DNA of 64,000 nt from Nageia nagi (Eukaryota > Pinophyta), in contig JBITNC010000001.1 of assembly GCA_050084985.1 (NCBI GenBank), forward strand, positions 153,884,001 through 153,948,000, in the 5' to 3' direction. A program made the position numbers and the translations under genes. The notes beneath the pieces are model-generated. The model was not told where the DNA came from. It saw only the letters and a list, made by a program, of their open reading frames with translations, and did no database searches. Every line of letters begins with the position of its first letter. Position 1 is the stretch's first letter. Positions 48,610-59,190 of the stretch are shown here, one piece after another.

Positions 48610-50260
48610 GCACACAATTTAAGATGAGTGCAAAAGGACTACTTGAAAAGTATGCGGTTGGGCCTAGGGTGGGTTAGTCAATTTCTTGAACACAATTCTT
48701 CACTTTAGATCTGGTCGCATGGTTTTGGATGAATGCTTAAAGCATTGCCTTGAAAGTATGCAACTAGGTCCAAGGGTCAGAATGAAATGCCTTAGCCAAA
48801 AAGGCTAACCAAATATGTAACATCCCCAAAAACCTTCTTTTCCCCTTGGTTGCACATTTTAGAGTGAGTGTCTAAGACTGCATGAGAAATGGTGCAAATG
48901 GGTTCTGAAATGGATATGCAATATTCCCCAATGACCTTCTTTCCTTGGTCACACGTTTTGAGATGAGTGCTCAAGCATGCATGAGAAATGGTGCAACTAG
49001 GAAGAAGAGTGATTATGAAATGAAGTGATTTGAAATACTCGAGGGGGTGGGATATTTATAGGTTTGTGTAACTACCAAGTGTCACCTTCCAACTGGTCCA
49101 TCTAAGGGTCAAATAGAAGTCCAGAAACAAAGTCGCATGTTTCTTGAAGTGTGCAAAAGGACAAGATGAAAATGATGTGACCAAGTCCTTGAGTACTTAG
49201 CCAAATTCCAAGATACTTTGAAGTTGAAACCCTTATCGCACCTTCTGGGATGGATGCTAAAAGCACATGCCTGAATCCTTGCACCTAATTCTTGGAATGC
49301 TTCCCAAGGCCTAAGATCTAAAAAACTTCAAAAAAGTGCAAGTGGTCCTTGATCGCATGTCTAGGAAGTACTTTCTCTTCTATTCTCCCTCACTTTGCCC
49401 CTTGATGAATTTGCAAACTGAATTAAGGGGGCTGACTTACCTTTTATCCCCCTTGGATGGGACACATGTCATTAAAGGATAGGCATAGATGGAGGTTGAG
49501 TGCATGAGCTTCTACTTGTCAATGAAGTTCAACACTTAGCTAATTTTCTCTCTCTATTCTAGTTGCATGGCTTTGGATGAGTGCAAAAGGACTCATCAAA
49601 ATCCTTGCGATAGCCTTTGATGCTCGAAAAAATGACTAAGTGTCCTTCACCTTGGTCGTACCCTTTTGAAGGGGTGCAAAAGGACTCTTCATTATGCATG
49701 CGACAACCTTAAAGCTCCAAAAACAAAGCTATGAAATCCTTGATCACACTGATTTGGGTGAGTGCAAAACGACTCACTTCAAAATGTGCGATAGCCTTGA
49801 AAATGCTAAGTATGGAGTCTAGTTGCACCGATTTTGTTGAGTGCAAAAGGACTCACTTCAAAACATGTGATAACAAGAAAGATGCTAAGTGCAAGTCATT
49901 TGGCTTGGTCACACCAATTTGAAGAGGTGCAAAAGGACTCCACAAAATACATGTGACAACTAAATGCAACAAAAAATGCTAAGTATGAGAAAATGTCTAG
50001 CCTAGTTGTACCTTTCCTAGAGAGTGCAAAAGCACTCCTTCAAAAACATGCGACAAGTTGAAAATGAGTGTTTTTCCCTTGCATTTTCAACAAAAATGAC
50101 ACATGAGATGCAGATGGGGTTCCTACAACATGGAGATCTTTAGGATGCCTTCAAATGTAAACATGAAAATGATAAAAAATGGAGAAGGTTGACTAGTCGC
50201 ATGGTTTGAGAGGGGTGCAAAAACACTCATTGAAAAACATGCGAAATGCTGGAGAATGCA
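48610..50260 (-). repeat. Stem-loop repeat array of unit 4 (~13 units)
   Basis: Same family as 41040-42830: GAGTGCAAAAGGACTC-like cores with outer TYGCA / TGCGA arms near 48717, 48838, 48951, 49133, 49235, 49562, 49652, 49742, 49822, 49907, 50007 and 50193. Spacing is mostly 85-115 bp. Confidence 0.82.
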
Positions 50261-50415
50261 TGATTTTGACTTCAACTACCATGAAAATGCAGTTTAAACA
50301 TGTTCCCAAGATTGGCACTAAAAGATATGCATCTTCTTTGACAAACTTTTCATGCAATTCCCTCTTTAATTTCTTGAGGGTCCTCGAAATGCAAAAAATT
50401 TTGGGGGGGGGGGGG

Positions 50416-51039
50416 AATTCCAGGGATGAGCTTCTGCCTTCAATGGTCACCAAGGTTCGAGGAGACTCCTTCATAGGAGGGTATTCAAATACTGAGGGAG
50501 TCAGTCTAATCCCACGATTTGGATTTGTATAAAAGGGTTTGGAACCCTAGATCAATTGTGTATCTCCATTGTTCATTCATAATATCTCAAGCCCTACAGG
50601 CAGTTCATCGTGTTCCATCTCATTGTGTTGTTGTATGCATGCGTTAGCCCTTGAGGCATTGTGTTGATGTGTTATATCATTGTATGTTCAATGCTTGTGA
50701 TATATTGGTGTTGGAAGCTTCATACTTGTGTTGTATTGCTTTGTTTACCCATCATTGGTATTCTTGTGTTGTGCATTGTTGTTGTAAGGTATTCGTAGGG
50801 TTTGTTGGGTATTGGGAAAGCCCTAGGGGCTAATGTAAGCATTGTGTCATCATTATTTGGTGTTGTGTGCGATGTGGGGGCTTTGGAAGACCCACGTTGG
50901 TGTTGTGGGGTTGTTGTATGCCCTAGAGGGCAATTGTTGGTGTTGTGTTTGTATTGTGGAGTGGTCGTTTGGTGTTTGAGGGTTGCAGAAACCCTAGTGT
51001 TGTTTGTTTTTGGTTGAGGGTACTTTTGGATCCTAACAA
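50416..51039 (+). mobile_element. LTR fragment between units 4 and 5
   Basis: It begins in mid-LTR (cf. 14862: CTTCAATGG, AAGGAGACTCCTTC-like blocks) and ends at GGATCCTAACA, resembling a D-type LTR terminus. The 5' half is missing, replaced by the G run of unit 4. Confidence 0.65.
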
Positions 51040-51613
51040 AATTGACTATTCTTTGGCCCTGGATGTTCTAATAATCTTCATATAGCCATGGTCGAATGTA
51101 GTCCCTTGGATAGGTAGTGGAATCATGAAAATCCTCAAAATTTGCTAGTGTATAATCATCCCCATATCTTTTCCATCCAAAGGCTGCTTCAATTCCATAG
51201 GGAGAGAAATCCATGATCACATTACCTTCTGTTTCCAAGAGGACTCTCTTGTCAAATTTACATCTCTTGGCTACCTCGTAGCACAAGTCAAGAAATGGTA
51301 CTGCAAAAGGCATCATAGTAGCATTGAAAAATCCACAAGTGTGGATGAGTTCATTTGACAGGTCCTCCTTACTGATGGAGGCTGTGGAGGCTATGGTTTA
51401 GATGGGGTCAAGATTTCCCCAATCTGTATCTCCAACAAAGACATGTCTCCCCTTGAACCTAGCTTCACGGAGCTTTTGTCTTTCCCTTTCTTGAAATTCT
51501 ATCTAGCTCTCTCTCAAAAGCTTGGTCATCTGGTCTTTAGATACATGTCTCTCAAACAACTATCCTTAATCTTTCTTAGCTTTTAGTGGGGGTGGATTTA
51601 CTTTGGAATACAT
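51040..51613 (-). pseudogene. Unknown unit ORF, copy 5 (N-terminal part)
   Basis: An ATG at 51613 starts a frame with 'FVGDTDWGNLDPI', 'GFFNATMMPFAVPFLDLCYE' and 'YGIEAAFGWKRYGDDYTL', closely matching copy 2 residues 50-190. Stops occur at three or four codons in the first 100. The frame ends near 51068, where the LTR fragment cuts it. Its neighbours are the stem-loop array upstream and then the 30-bp repeats. Confidence 0.65.
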
Positions 51614-51879
51614 CTTAGAATTCAGAAAAATGATGTAGAAAAGGATAAAAAATGGCTAGAAGTGCTTGAAGAATGCAGCAAGGACTAGTCTGGATACCCT
51701 AAAGAATGCAGCTAGAAAGAGCCAAACATGTAGTTCTAGGTTGTAGGACCTCTAAGAGAATGAATCAAGCCTGCCCTTTTTTATGATATGCATGGAGGGT
51801 GGATGTATGGTAGAGTGCATGACTACCACTTGTCTCTTTCTCTTCTCAACTCCTAGAGTCTCACACTTAGCCAATTTTA

Positions 51880-53300
51880 GCTTGCTTCCTTGGTAGCACA
51901 GTTTGAGATGAGTCCTTTTTCACTGCATGAAAAGCATGCAACTAGGTCCTGGGTCGCTTAGTCAATTTTAGAGCATTATTACTTCACATCACACTTGGGC
52001 GCATGGATCTGGGTAAGTGGAAAAGCATGTACTGCAAAGCATGTGCCTCAGATTCCAAGGTTCAAAATGAAATGCCTTAGCCAAAATGACTAACTAGATT
52101 TACAAACAAGACCTTAACTCCTTATTCCTCTTTGGTGCACTGATTTGAATGAGTGCAAAAGAATGTGCTAGAATGCATGCACCTAAGGAAAAGGGACTTA
52201 GTCAATTTTCATGCCAATTTGAAGCTCTTGTTTCCTGGCCGCACCCTTTGAGATGAGTGCAAGAAGCATGCACCTGGCCCTCTCTTCTTGAATACCAACA
52301 TTTAGTCAATTTTATTCCTGGGTCAAGATGTTTGGGATTGGGTGCATGGTTTTGGAGGAGTGCCTTTTCATGTTCCTAGAATGGTGCGACTAGCCTATGG
52401 CACACCTCCCAAGACCAAAAATTCTCAAAAATGATGAAAATGACTAAAAAGAATGCACTTTGAAATAGGGCGCATGTTTTGGGGGACGTGCTTTTTCTCC
52501 TTAACTCCACACAGTGCTCCAAACTTAACCTTCCAAATAAAATAACTGAGGCTGACCTTCCTTTTATAGCCTTCTTAGATGGGACAAGTGTCATCTTGTT
52601 ATTGGTGCCCAAGGGGTTCAAATGCATGTATTCACACTTGTTAACATCCAGGCCCAACACTTAGCCAAATTTTATTGCTTGAACTTGGGCACACCGTTTA
52701 GGGGACATGCAAAAGCATGTCCCTCAAAACGTGCGACTAGCCCCTCAAAACGTGCGACTAGCTATTTTGGGACTTTACTTCAAAAAATGGCTAAGTATAG
52801 GACCTCTTCTACCTTGCTCACACTGTTTTGGGGACATGCAAAAGCATAATCCTCAAAGCATGCAACTTGCTCTTTTCCTTGCAAATTGAATGACTTCACA
52901 AAATATGCTAAGTATGGGACATCTACCTCCTTGGTTGCACTGTTTTGGGGACATGCAAAAGCCTCAAAACATGTGACTAAGCCTTTTCTTCATGATTTTG
53001 AAAAAATGTACTAAGTATGAAAGCTCTCATCCCTGGTCGCACCATTTTGGGGACATGCAAAAAGCATGTCCCTCAAAACATGCGACTGGCTGGAAAACAT
53101 GATTTTTCTTGATAATTTGACCAAAATGATTCCAACATGAAGATGCAATGAAAGGGGGATGGGTTTTGCAGCATGAGGGACCTGAAAATCCAAGTTTTAA
53201 GGGCTTAAAATGTAGGTATGAGTATGAAAATGCAGCATGAAGTTGGTCTCACCGTTTAGGGGACATGCAAACGCATGTCCCTCAAGATGTGCAACTAACG
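51880..53300 (-). repeat. Stem-loop repeat array of unit 5 (~11 units, strongest hairpins)
   Basis: In this copy the inner arm has become GGGACATGC - AAAA - GCATGTCCC, a 9-bp perfect stem, at 52702-52723 and 53260-53281 and with an A5 loop at 53050-53072. In the 53036-53086 unit it extends: GTCGCA/TGCGAC outer arms (53036-53041 with 53081-53086), TTTTG/CAAAA (53045-53049 with 53074-53078), then the 9-bp stem. About 20 base pairs form within 51 nt. Unit spacing is about 115 bp. Confidence 0.9.
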
Positions 53301-53458
53301 AAATATGCAATTTTTTGATTGTATTTGATCATATGAGTGCAAATTTAACATGTTTCCTATAGCTAGACCATGATACGTGCATTTCCTTAGACAAAATGTT
53401 TTTCATTCATTTGTGCTTGATTTCACGAGGGTCCTCAAAATGCAAAAATTTTGGGGGG

Positions 53459-53476
53459 TGTTGTGTAGGCACAACA
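53459..53476. other. Perfect 7-bp hairpin at unit 5 edge
   Basis: TGTTGTG - TAGG - CACAACA, preceded by a G6 run. The same element as at 42982-42999. Here it is followed by the 30-bp repeats, probably the original context. Confidence 0.85.
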
Positions 53477-53517
53477 GAGCCTTTGCTCTATGTATGAGGC
53501 CAAGCCCCTTCAAGCCT

Positions 53518-54130
53518 AACGTTGAGTCCCAAACTCCCTCAATCTCTAGTGTGAAGCAAGAAACCTTCCCATCCTCCAACATGGGATACCAAGCAGCTCT
53601 CAGGCCCAATATCAAGTGTATAGACCTTCCCAAGTCCAACATGGGGAGCCAACACTCCATCAACCTAGTTGTTGGGAACCCAAGTCCCTATAGAGCCAAC
53701 GTGGGATGTCCCAATCCCTCGATGCTCACCATCATGCACAAACATCTCTCAACCACGCATGTGAGATGTTGCAATCCTCCTATATCCAACATGAGGAAAT
53801 AGAGCTCCTTGAGGCTCAATATCCCACTTCCTACCTCCTTAGTGGTCCACGTGGGAGATAGAAGCTCTCCCATGTCCAACATTGACTGACAAACCTCCCT
53901 AAAGCCCAATGCTCTTCAATGCTAGATGAAAAGACTCCCTGGTGCTCAATGTGGGAGATAGAAACTTCCCAAGGCTCCAAGTGGGGTGTTCAACCTTCTC
54001 CAAGCCAAACATGAGGTGCAAAAGGACCTCCAAACTCATCATGCAATATCTAACTTTCCCAAGCTTCAATGTGGTGAACAAGATATCCCTCAAAATCTAT
54101 GTCCCATGCCTAAGATTGTTGATGTGCAAT
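53518..54130 (-). repeat. Strict 30-bp minisatellite array in element D (~21 units)
   Basis: The AAC/AAT landmark of core CCAAYRTGGG falls at 53518, 53548, 53578, 53608, 53638, 53668, 53698, 53728, 53758, 53788, 53818, 53848, 53878 and 53908. One 40-bp step follows, then 53948, 53978, 54008, 54038, 54068 and so on to 54128. Many units have lost the core sequence but keep the spacing. It lies directly downstream of gag-protease. Confidence 0.9.
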
Positions 54131-54139
54131 GTGGGGTAT

Positions 54140-57035
54140 AAGGGCTCCTTGTTACTCTTCTCCTCATGCCATGGCCTCTTCTTGTCCATTGTGGTCCCAT
54201 TCTTGGCTTCCTATTTCTTTTGGTACCATTCAATCACTTCCATCCGCTTGTTATCTACTTGTGGACAATCATCCCGAATTCCTTGCAGCGTATGGGTCCT
54301 CCCATCAATCTCAAAACTTATAGTGAGTTTTTGGTAGTTGGTGTGTATGTCAACCAACTTGAACAGCCACTACACTCCCAAAATAATGTGAGGATGCCCC
54401 TTCAAGGAGTAAATATAGAAGTTCTCCCTTATAGTGTAGCTTTGTAGCCTCACTCCAAATCTCTCCACTATGTGATCCACAAGAGTGAGTTTCCATTGGC
54501 ATTGGAAACTTTGAATCCTTCAAAACCCTTTCGTTTTAGGTTCTTTTCCACAAAGCCCTCATCGATAAAGTTGTGAGATGCTACTAGATCAACCAGGACC
54601 ATCACATCTTGTCCACTAGCTTGCCCCACCACCTTTAGTGTGAGGTACTTATTCACCCCGTTAAGTGAAGTGATCATACTGCCCAAAGTGCCTTCTACTC
54701 TCTGTGCCTCTTGGTCTCACATGTCCACGCCAAGATCTAGGTTTGAATCATTTGTTTCCTCATTAGAAAACACCTCTATGTAATGTACATGTCCCTTACC
54801 TTAGAAACAATGTCCAGGCTCCATGTCTTCTTGCAGTAGAAGCACTTGCCTTCCTCCCTTAGCTTCCTTCATGTGGCTGCATCCAACTGGTTCGTTCGAG
54901 GTGGAGGGAAGGGTTTGGCCTTGCTAGGACCTTCCTTATCTACAAAGGTCTTCTGTGTGACTAGTACCTTGTATGTTTAACCTCCCTTGAGGGATTTCAC
55001 TATCGACTCTAGATCGTATGCATACCGAATGGCATCATCAAGGTTCCTAGGTGAAGATACCTTGACCATTCTCTGCAATGGCTCCATCAATACCTTTATG
55101 AAGAAGAATGTCAACTGTTCTTCAAGGATGTGATGAATTATGATTGCAGTCTTTTAAAATTCAGATACATACTCATCCATTGTTCCCTGCTACCTCAATA
55201 ATGTTAGATCTCGGACGTAGTCATTCTCCTTCTTCTGATCAAACCTCTTAACTAGTCATCTAGCAACCTCATCAAAGGAGGTAATGAGTGAGTAATCATC
55301 ACTGATTACTCCATGCTGCCACCATTCGAGGGCATCACCCTCAAAATGTAATGATGAAAAATGAATTGTATCTTCTTCCACTATGTTTGGTTTCAAGGTG
55401 AAGTAGGTCTGCAACTGATGTGACCATGCCCTAGCAATCATCCGCTTCCCATCATACATATGTACCTACATTTTATTTATTTTTTGTTGCAGGTCTCTCT
55501 TGTCTCTCCACGAGTTTCTTTGTAATGTCCCAAAAATAAATATTTTTGTAAATGTCTCTTACACTTAATTATGAAAGTGAAAAGGGGCTCATGTGACTAG
55601 GAGACATAACATTAAGTTATTTTCATTAATTTTTTATTTCTTTGTGTTGTAATAAGGCACTTTAAGTCAAATTAGGGTTTGGGGATGTCAACTTGAAATT
55701 AGATCCTCAAGCTATATAAGAGTATGGAGCATCCCATTTTGAGGAGGTATTTGCTATTATATGACTTTCTATCTGAAACCCTAGGTTTCTTGAGGAAGGT
55801 TGCACCCTACTCAAACTCCACCATTGTTTAAGAGATGTGCCCTAGCTTTGTTGGAGGCATTTGCAGTTGACAAGAGATGAGCCTTGCTGTTGCATTTGCA
55901 AACTAAAGAGATGTGCCCTTAGTCACTTGAAATTGTTGTGGAAGAAATCCATCTAGTTTGTGGTGATTTTTGCTATTGTGTTTTGTACCTTTGCTGCCCT
56001 AGAAAGGGTTTTCAGCTTTGTGAACAATATTCAGCCAGATTTCTATGTTTTTTTTAGTTAATAGAAACCTTAAGGGGGGGTTTATCCCACTTTGGGGAGT
56101 TTTTCCATTCATTTTATGTTCATATTTGAGTACCCTTTTGGATGTTCTTTCATTGTATCCATTCAAAAATTAATACAATTATATCCTAACTGATTTTTCT
56201 AATCGCAACACAACATTTGTGCTAATTTCTATGTTTGAGTATCCAGTTTTGTATAAAAATTAGAAATGAGTCATTTCATTCTTGGGGTGTGTGGATCATG
56301 TGTACTACTCCCCTTTAACCATAGGATCTTTAGGTAGCTATTGAAGTTGACATCTCTCTTCAATCCTAGATCCAACATAGAATACTCCTGGAAAATCCAA
56401 TTCAACTCTAGTGGGCCAGGAACCCTATTCTTCACCTCTTCTCCTAACTTCTTGGCGAACATGGGTTTGGACGGATTGGGGATAATAGGTCGTTCCCCAA
56501 TCTTACCAACATCCTCATCCAAGTACCTCCCTAGGAGAGGTTTAATACCTTGTGGCACCTTGTGTGAGTGGGATCTTAGGAATGTGGGTTCTAGACGACC
56601 CATAGATCCATGATGAGTGGATTCTCAATATCTCAGATTGTGGGATCTCCTCATACCCACCTCCCTATTTCTTTGTACTCTTCATACGGCTCTTCTCCAT
56701 CATCTAGGATAGGATGGGGGGGGCTAATGTGCCTTTCTAGCTCCTTATGAACTCCCACATGTCTGTTCAACTACTGCTGCATGGTGGTAATGGCTCCCAT
56801 CATGTTATGAATGGCCGAAATAAGCTCATTGAACTTCTGTTTGGGTGTGGATTCCCAAAGTAGAGTAGGGATTCTCCTCCTACCTGATGCAAACCTCTCT
56901 CCTTATGCATCATCCTCCTCTTCATAGTCACCTTTGTTTGGCACCTCATTCATCCATGGCCAATGCTCTTTCTCTTTGACAACCCTAGAAGGTGTCTTCT
57001 ACCTGCAACTTCTTGCTCTTCTTGGAAGATGCCAT
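54140..57035 (-). pseudogene. Element D gag and protease remnant
   Basis: An ATG at 57035 (MASSKKSKK) starts the gag frame. It includes 'PIIPNPSKPMF' and 'VNFNSYLKIL' before the solo LTR at 55521-56278. It resumes with the capsid core 'MIARAWSHQLQTYFTLKPN' and 'DALEWWQHGV' (55459-55256), a knuckle-like 'CFYCKKTW' that has lost the His/Cys half, and a protease 'VLVDLVASHNFIDEGF' (54686-54468) in which the catalytic D-S/T-G has become D-L-V. Stops and frameshifts are frequent. Homology to element A is clear through the same motifs in the same order. RT should follow, but 30-bp repeats begin instead. Confidence 0.8.
55521..56278 (+). mobile_element. Solo LTR, G family, TSD TTCTT, inside element D gag
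   Basis: TGTAATGTCCC to GAGTCATTTCA, 758 bp, flanked by TTCTT at 55516-55520 and 56279-56283. A TATA-like CTATATAAG lies near 55715. Its termini resemble element A LTRs (TGTAATGTCCC ... TTTCA) more than the D or alpha LTRs. Confidence 0.93.
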
Positions 57036-57107
57036 CTCTTTCTGAATGGTGTATCTAGTGTAATAGCAGTGAACAACAGGTATCATTCACAAGTTGGCCA
57101 GATCCAA

Positions 57108-57119
57108 GCTCTAACACCA
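57108..57119 (-). promoter_or_regulatory. Primer binding site of element D, degenerate
   Basis: GCTCTAACACCA differs at two positions from the iMet-type complement GCTCTGATACCA and sits 1 bp from the LTR edge at 57121. Confidence 0.75.
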
Positions 57120-57120
57120 T

Positions 57121-58168
57121 TGTAATGATCTAAATACAATCTATGTGCAAATTAGCAGTTTCAACCAAGAAAATACCCAAGTATGGCCTAGAAGTGCAAA
57201 TTCAAGTATTCAAACCCTCACAATGCCAATGTTAGGTTTAGGGCATCAATTACAAACTTTCACAACACAACAATGTCAACATCTAGCTCATACATGCATG
57301 AATGAGTAAACAAATCACAACATTGGAATAGTAAAGCATAGACAAGACAAATATGGTGATCCAATGCCCAATGACTGTATATAATATAAATGATAATAAA
57401 AAATACCATACCAGGCCCAATAGGGCTGACGTTGGCCTCAAGAGAGCCAACTAGGTCACAATGTGTATCTTCAAACTAGATGGACGGATAAGACAATCGT
57501 GGTCCCTCAGAACCCGAATCCTCTCCACCAAAGGAGCGCTCCTTTGATCCTGGAAACCACTGAAGGTAGAAGATCAACCTCATAATAGCATCGAATGGGC
57601 AAGGGTGCTACACCAATGTCATAGACTAACAAGATCCCTTAGTTTGCTAATCCTCCTAGATGCTATAGCTAGGGATTTGCTTAGCGTCTATTATCCTCTA
57701 GAAGGTATCAAAGAATATAATAGTCAAGTATATCTAGCTATGAGGCACCAATTGCTTTTAATACACTTTACTAGATCTGGATCTCACCTAGGAGTCATTA
57801 CCCAAGTCCTCTAATCCAACGTTGGCCTCCTAGAGGCCCAAAATGCCAAATGTGGGTGCATAGGGGTCAAGCATGTCTAATGTTGGTGCCGAGGTGCCAT
57901 AAATGCCAATGTGAGGGTTCGGAGTGCCATGCATGCCTAACGTAGGTCTAGGAGCCATGTGTGGGGTTGGGTGTCATCATGGGTCAACGTGGGGGTCTAG
58001 GAGTCTCCCCAAGGGTGGCACATGTACATAAGTGCTCATCCATCCACCTAAGTGCTAAACGGACCTTGGGATTCCCACAATCATGATCGAGATATCCATG
58101 TACAATAAAACTCCTAATCTATGCTTGAGAGAGAGACGTCCCACTTGGAGCTCATAGTGGGGCTCACC
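57121..58168 (-). repeat. Element D 5' LTR, right end missing
   Basis: It aligns with 30240-31265 from TGTAATGATC to 'CTCATAGTGGGGCT', then departs from the left LTR. About 150 bp of U3 are missing. Confidence 0.85.
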
Positions 58169-58508
58169 ATTTATAGGGCCTTTATTTAGACCACTTGGGT
58201 CTCTCCTCCTCAGTCATTATTGCCAAAGTTGGCGCACTATGCACAACACTATTTACAAATTGATAGTGGTTTGATCCCTACCCCACGATACTATTATCTA
58301 CTTTCTTTCAATATCCTGATCAGCGATGTATGGCTCTCTACCTTCGAGAGGCTTTCCTTCTTCGAAAATGTCTTCTCTCTCAAGCTCAACATCTAGTAGG
58401 TGGTCGTTGTATTACATCTTTCTTTCATGTTTCTTCCACATATGAGTCTCGTAGGCGACCTCGAGATGAGCCTCCTCCCCCTACTTGACACACTAGGAGA
58501 TGCCTTCT
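58169..58508. other. Unassigned spacer
   Basis: 340 bp between the truncated D LTR and element A. No reading frame or repeat recognised. CTTCT at 58504-58508 is the expected left target-site duplication of element A. Confidence 0.4.
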
Positions 58509-59148
58509 TGTAATGTCCCAAAATTCTTTGTATTTCATTTTCATTGCAATTTCTAGATCTAGGAGTACTTTACACTTTTGGCATCATTATCCATGTTCAA
58601 GTCGGCAAAACCACTTGGAAATCTAGTTTTCTCTTCCAAGGCTGGTCGGCTGGCTTTTATGGAGACATTTAGTGGCTATTTAAGCAAAAACATTTCTCAT
58701 TTTTATGGATCATCCAATCAAATTCTGATATCTGCTTTTCTTGAGTTAGGGATGTGCCCTTCTCATCCTTCTTTGGCCTAGGGATGCGCCCAACAGCCTT
58801 AGAAGTGGCATTTTGAAGAATTTGTGAGGAGACTCTCATATTTTGGATGCCCTAAATATTGTTACAGGAATGTTACAGAATTGTTACAGAAATAACAGTC
58901 TTATTACTTGCGTATTGAAGATTTGATCTCATATACTCATTGTTCTTGTTATCTACTCTTGAATGAATGATTCTATGGTCTCTTTCATGCGATTTAATTC
59001 CTATATTACTGCTGTTATAAGATCAGAATTCTGTCATCATTATTAAATAATAAAAGTGCTGTTACAGTTGGAGTTTGAAGTCAAAGATAGCATGTAACAG
59101 ATCTAGTTTTTATGCCCAAAAATCTTGAGTAATAATTGGGATATTTCA
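58509..59148 (+). repeat. Element A 5' LTR
   Basis: 640 bp, TGTAATGTCCC ... GATATTTCA, followed by G and the PBS. A TATA-like GGCTATTTAAGC lies near 58673, with the transcript start expected about 30 bp later. Confidence 0.93.
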
Positions 59149-59149
59149 G

Positions 59150-59161
59150 TGGTATCAGAGC
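59150..59161 (+). promoter_or_regulatory. Primer binding site of element A (iMet)
   Basis: TGGTATCAGAGC, exact complement of the initiator tRNA-Met 3' end, 1 bp after the LTR. Confidence 0.95.
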
Positions 59162-59190
59162 TGGTCTCTTGCCAGCCTGTGAGGGAGTCT

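Larger units (their letters stand above)
44370..50402 (-). repeat. Element D internal unit 4
   Basis: It has the same order as unit 2: TTGGTATG edge, 3' region with TATA-like box and 65-bp repeats, ORF, stem-loop array, G-rich edge. The right end is a run of 13 G (50403-50415) where the TGTTGTG hairpin would be expected; an LTR fragment follows instead. Confidence 0.75.
30240..58168 (-). mobile_element. Element D: ~28-kb LTR element with multiplied internal units
   Basis: Related LTRs lie at 30240-31418 and 57121-58168 in the same orientation. A PBS-like site touches the right LTR and a PPT/pol-tail block touches the left one, so one element read right to left explains both. In transcription order: PBS, gag, protease remnant, 30-bp repeats, then repeated units each with a stem-loop array, an unknown ORF and a 3' region, then PPT. 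Several solo or partial LTRs are inserted. No RT, RNase H, integrase or chromodomain was found in 28 kb. The right LTR lacks its last ~150 bp, so target-site duplications cannot be tested. Two or more overlapping elements that share LTRs remain possible. Confidence 0.65.

Noticed and set aside
41040-53300. CRISPR-like or integron attC-like arrays
   Set aside because: The repeats are degenerate, lack unique spacers of fixed size, and lie within a plant LTR element with gag and PBS. No cas or integrase genes are nearby.
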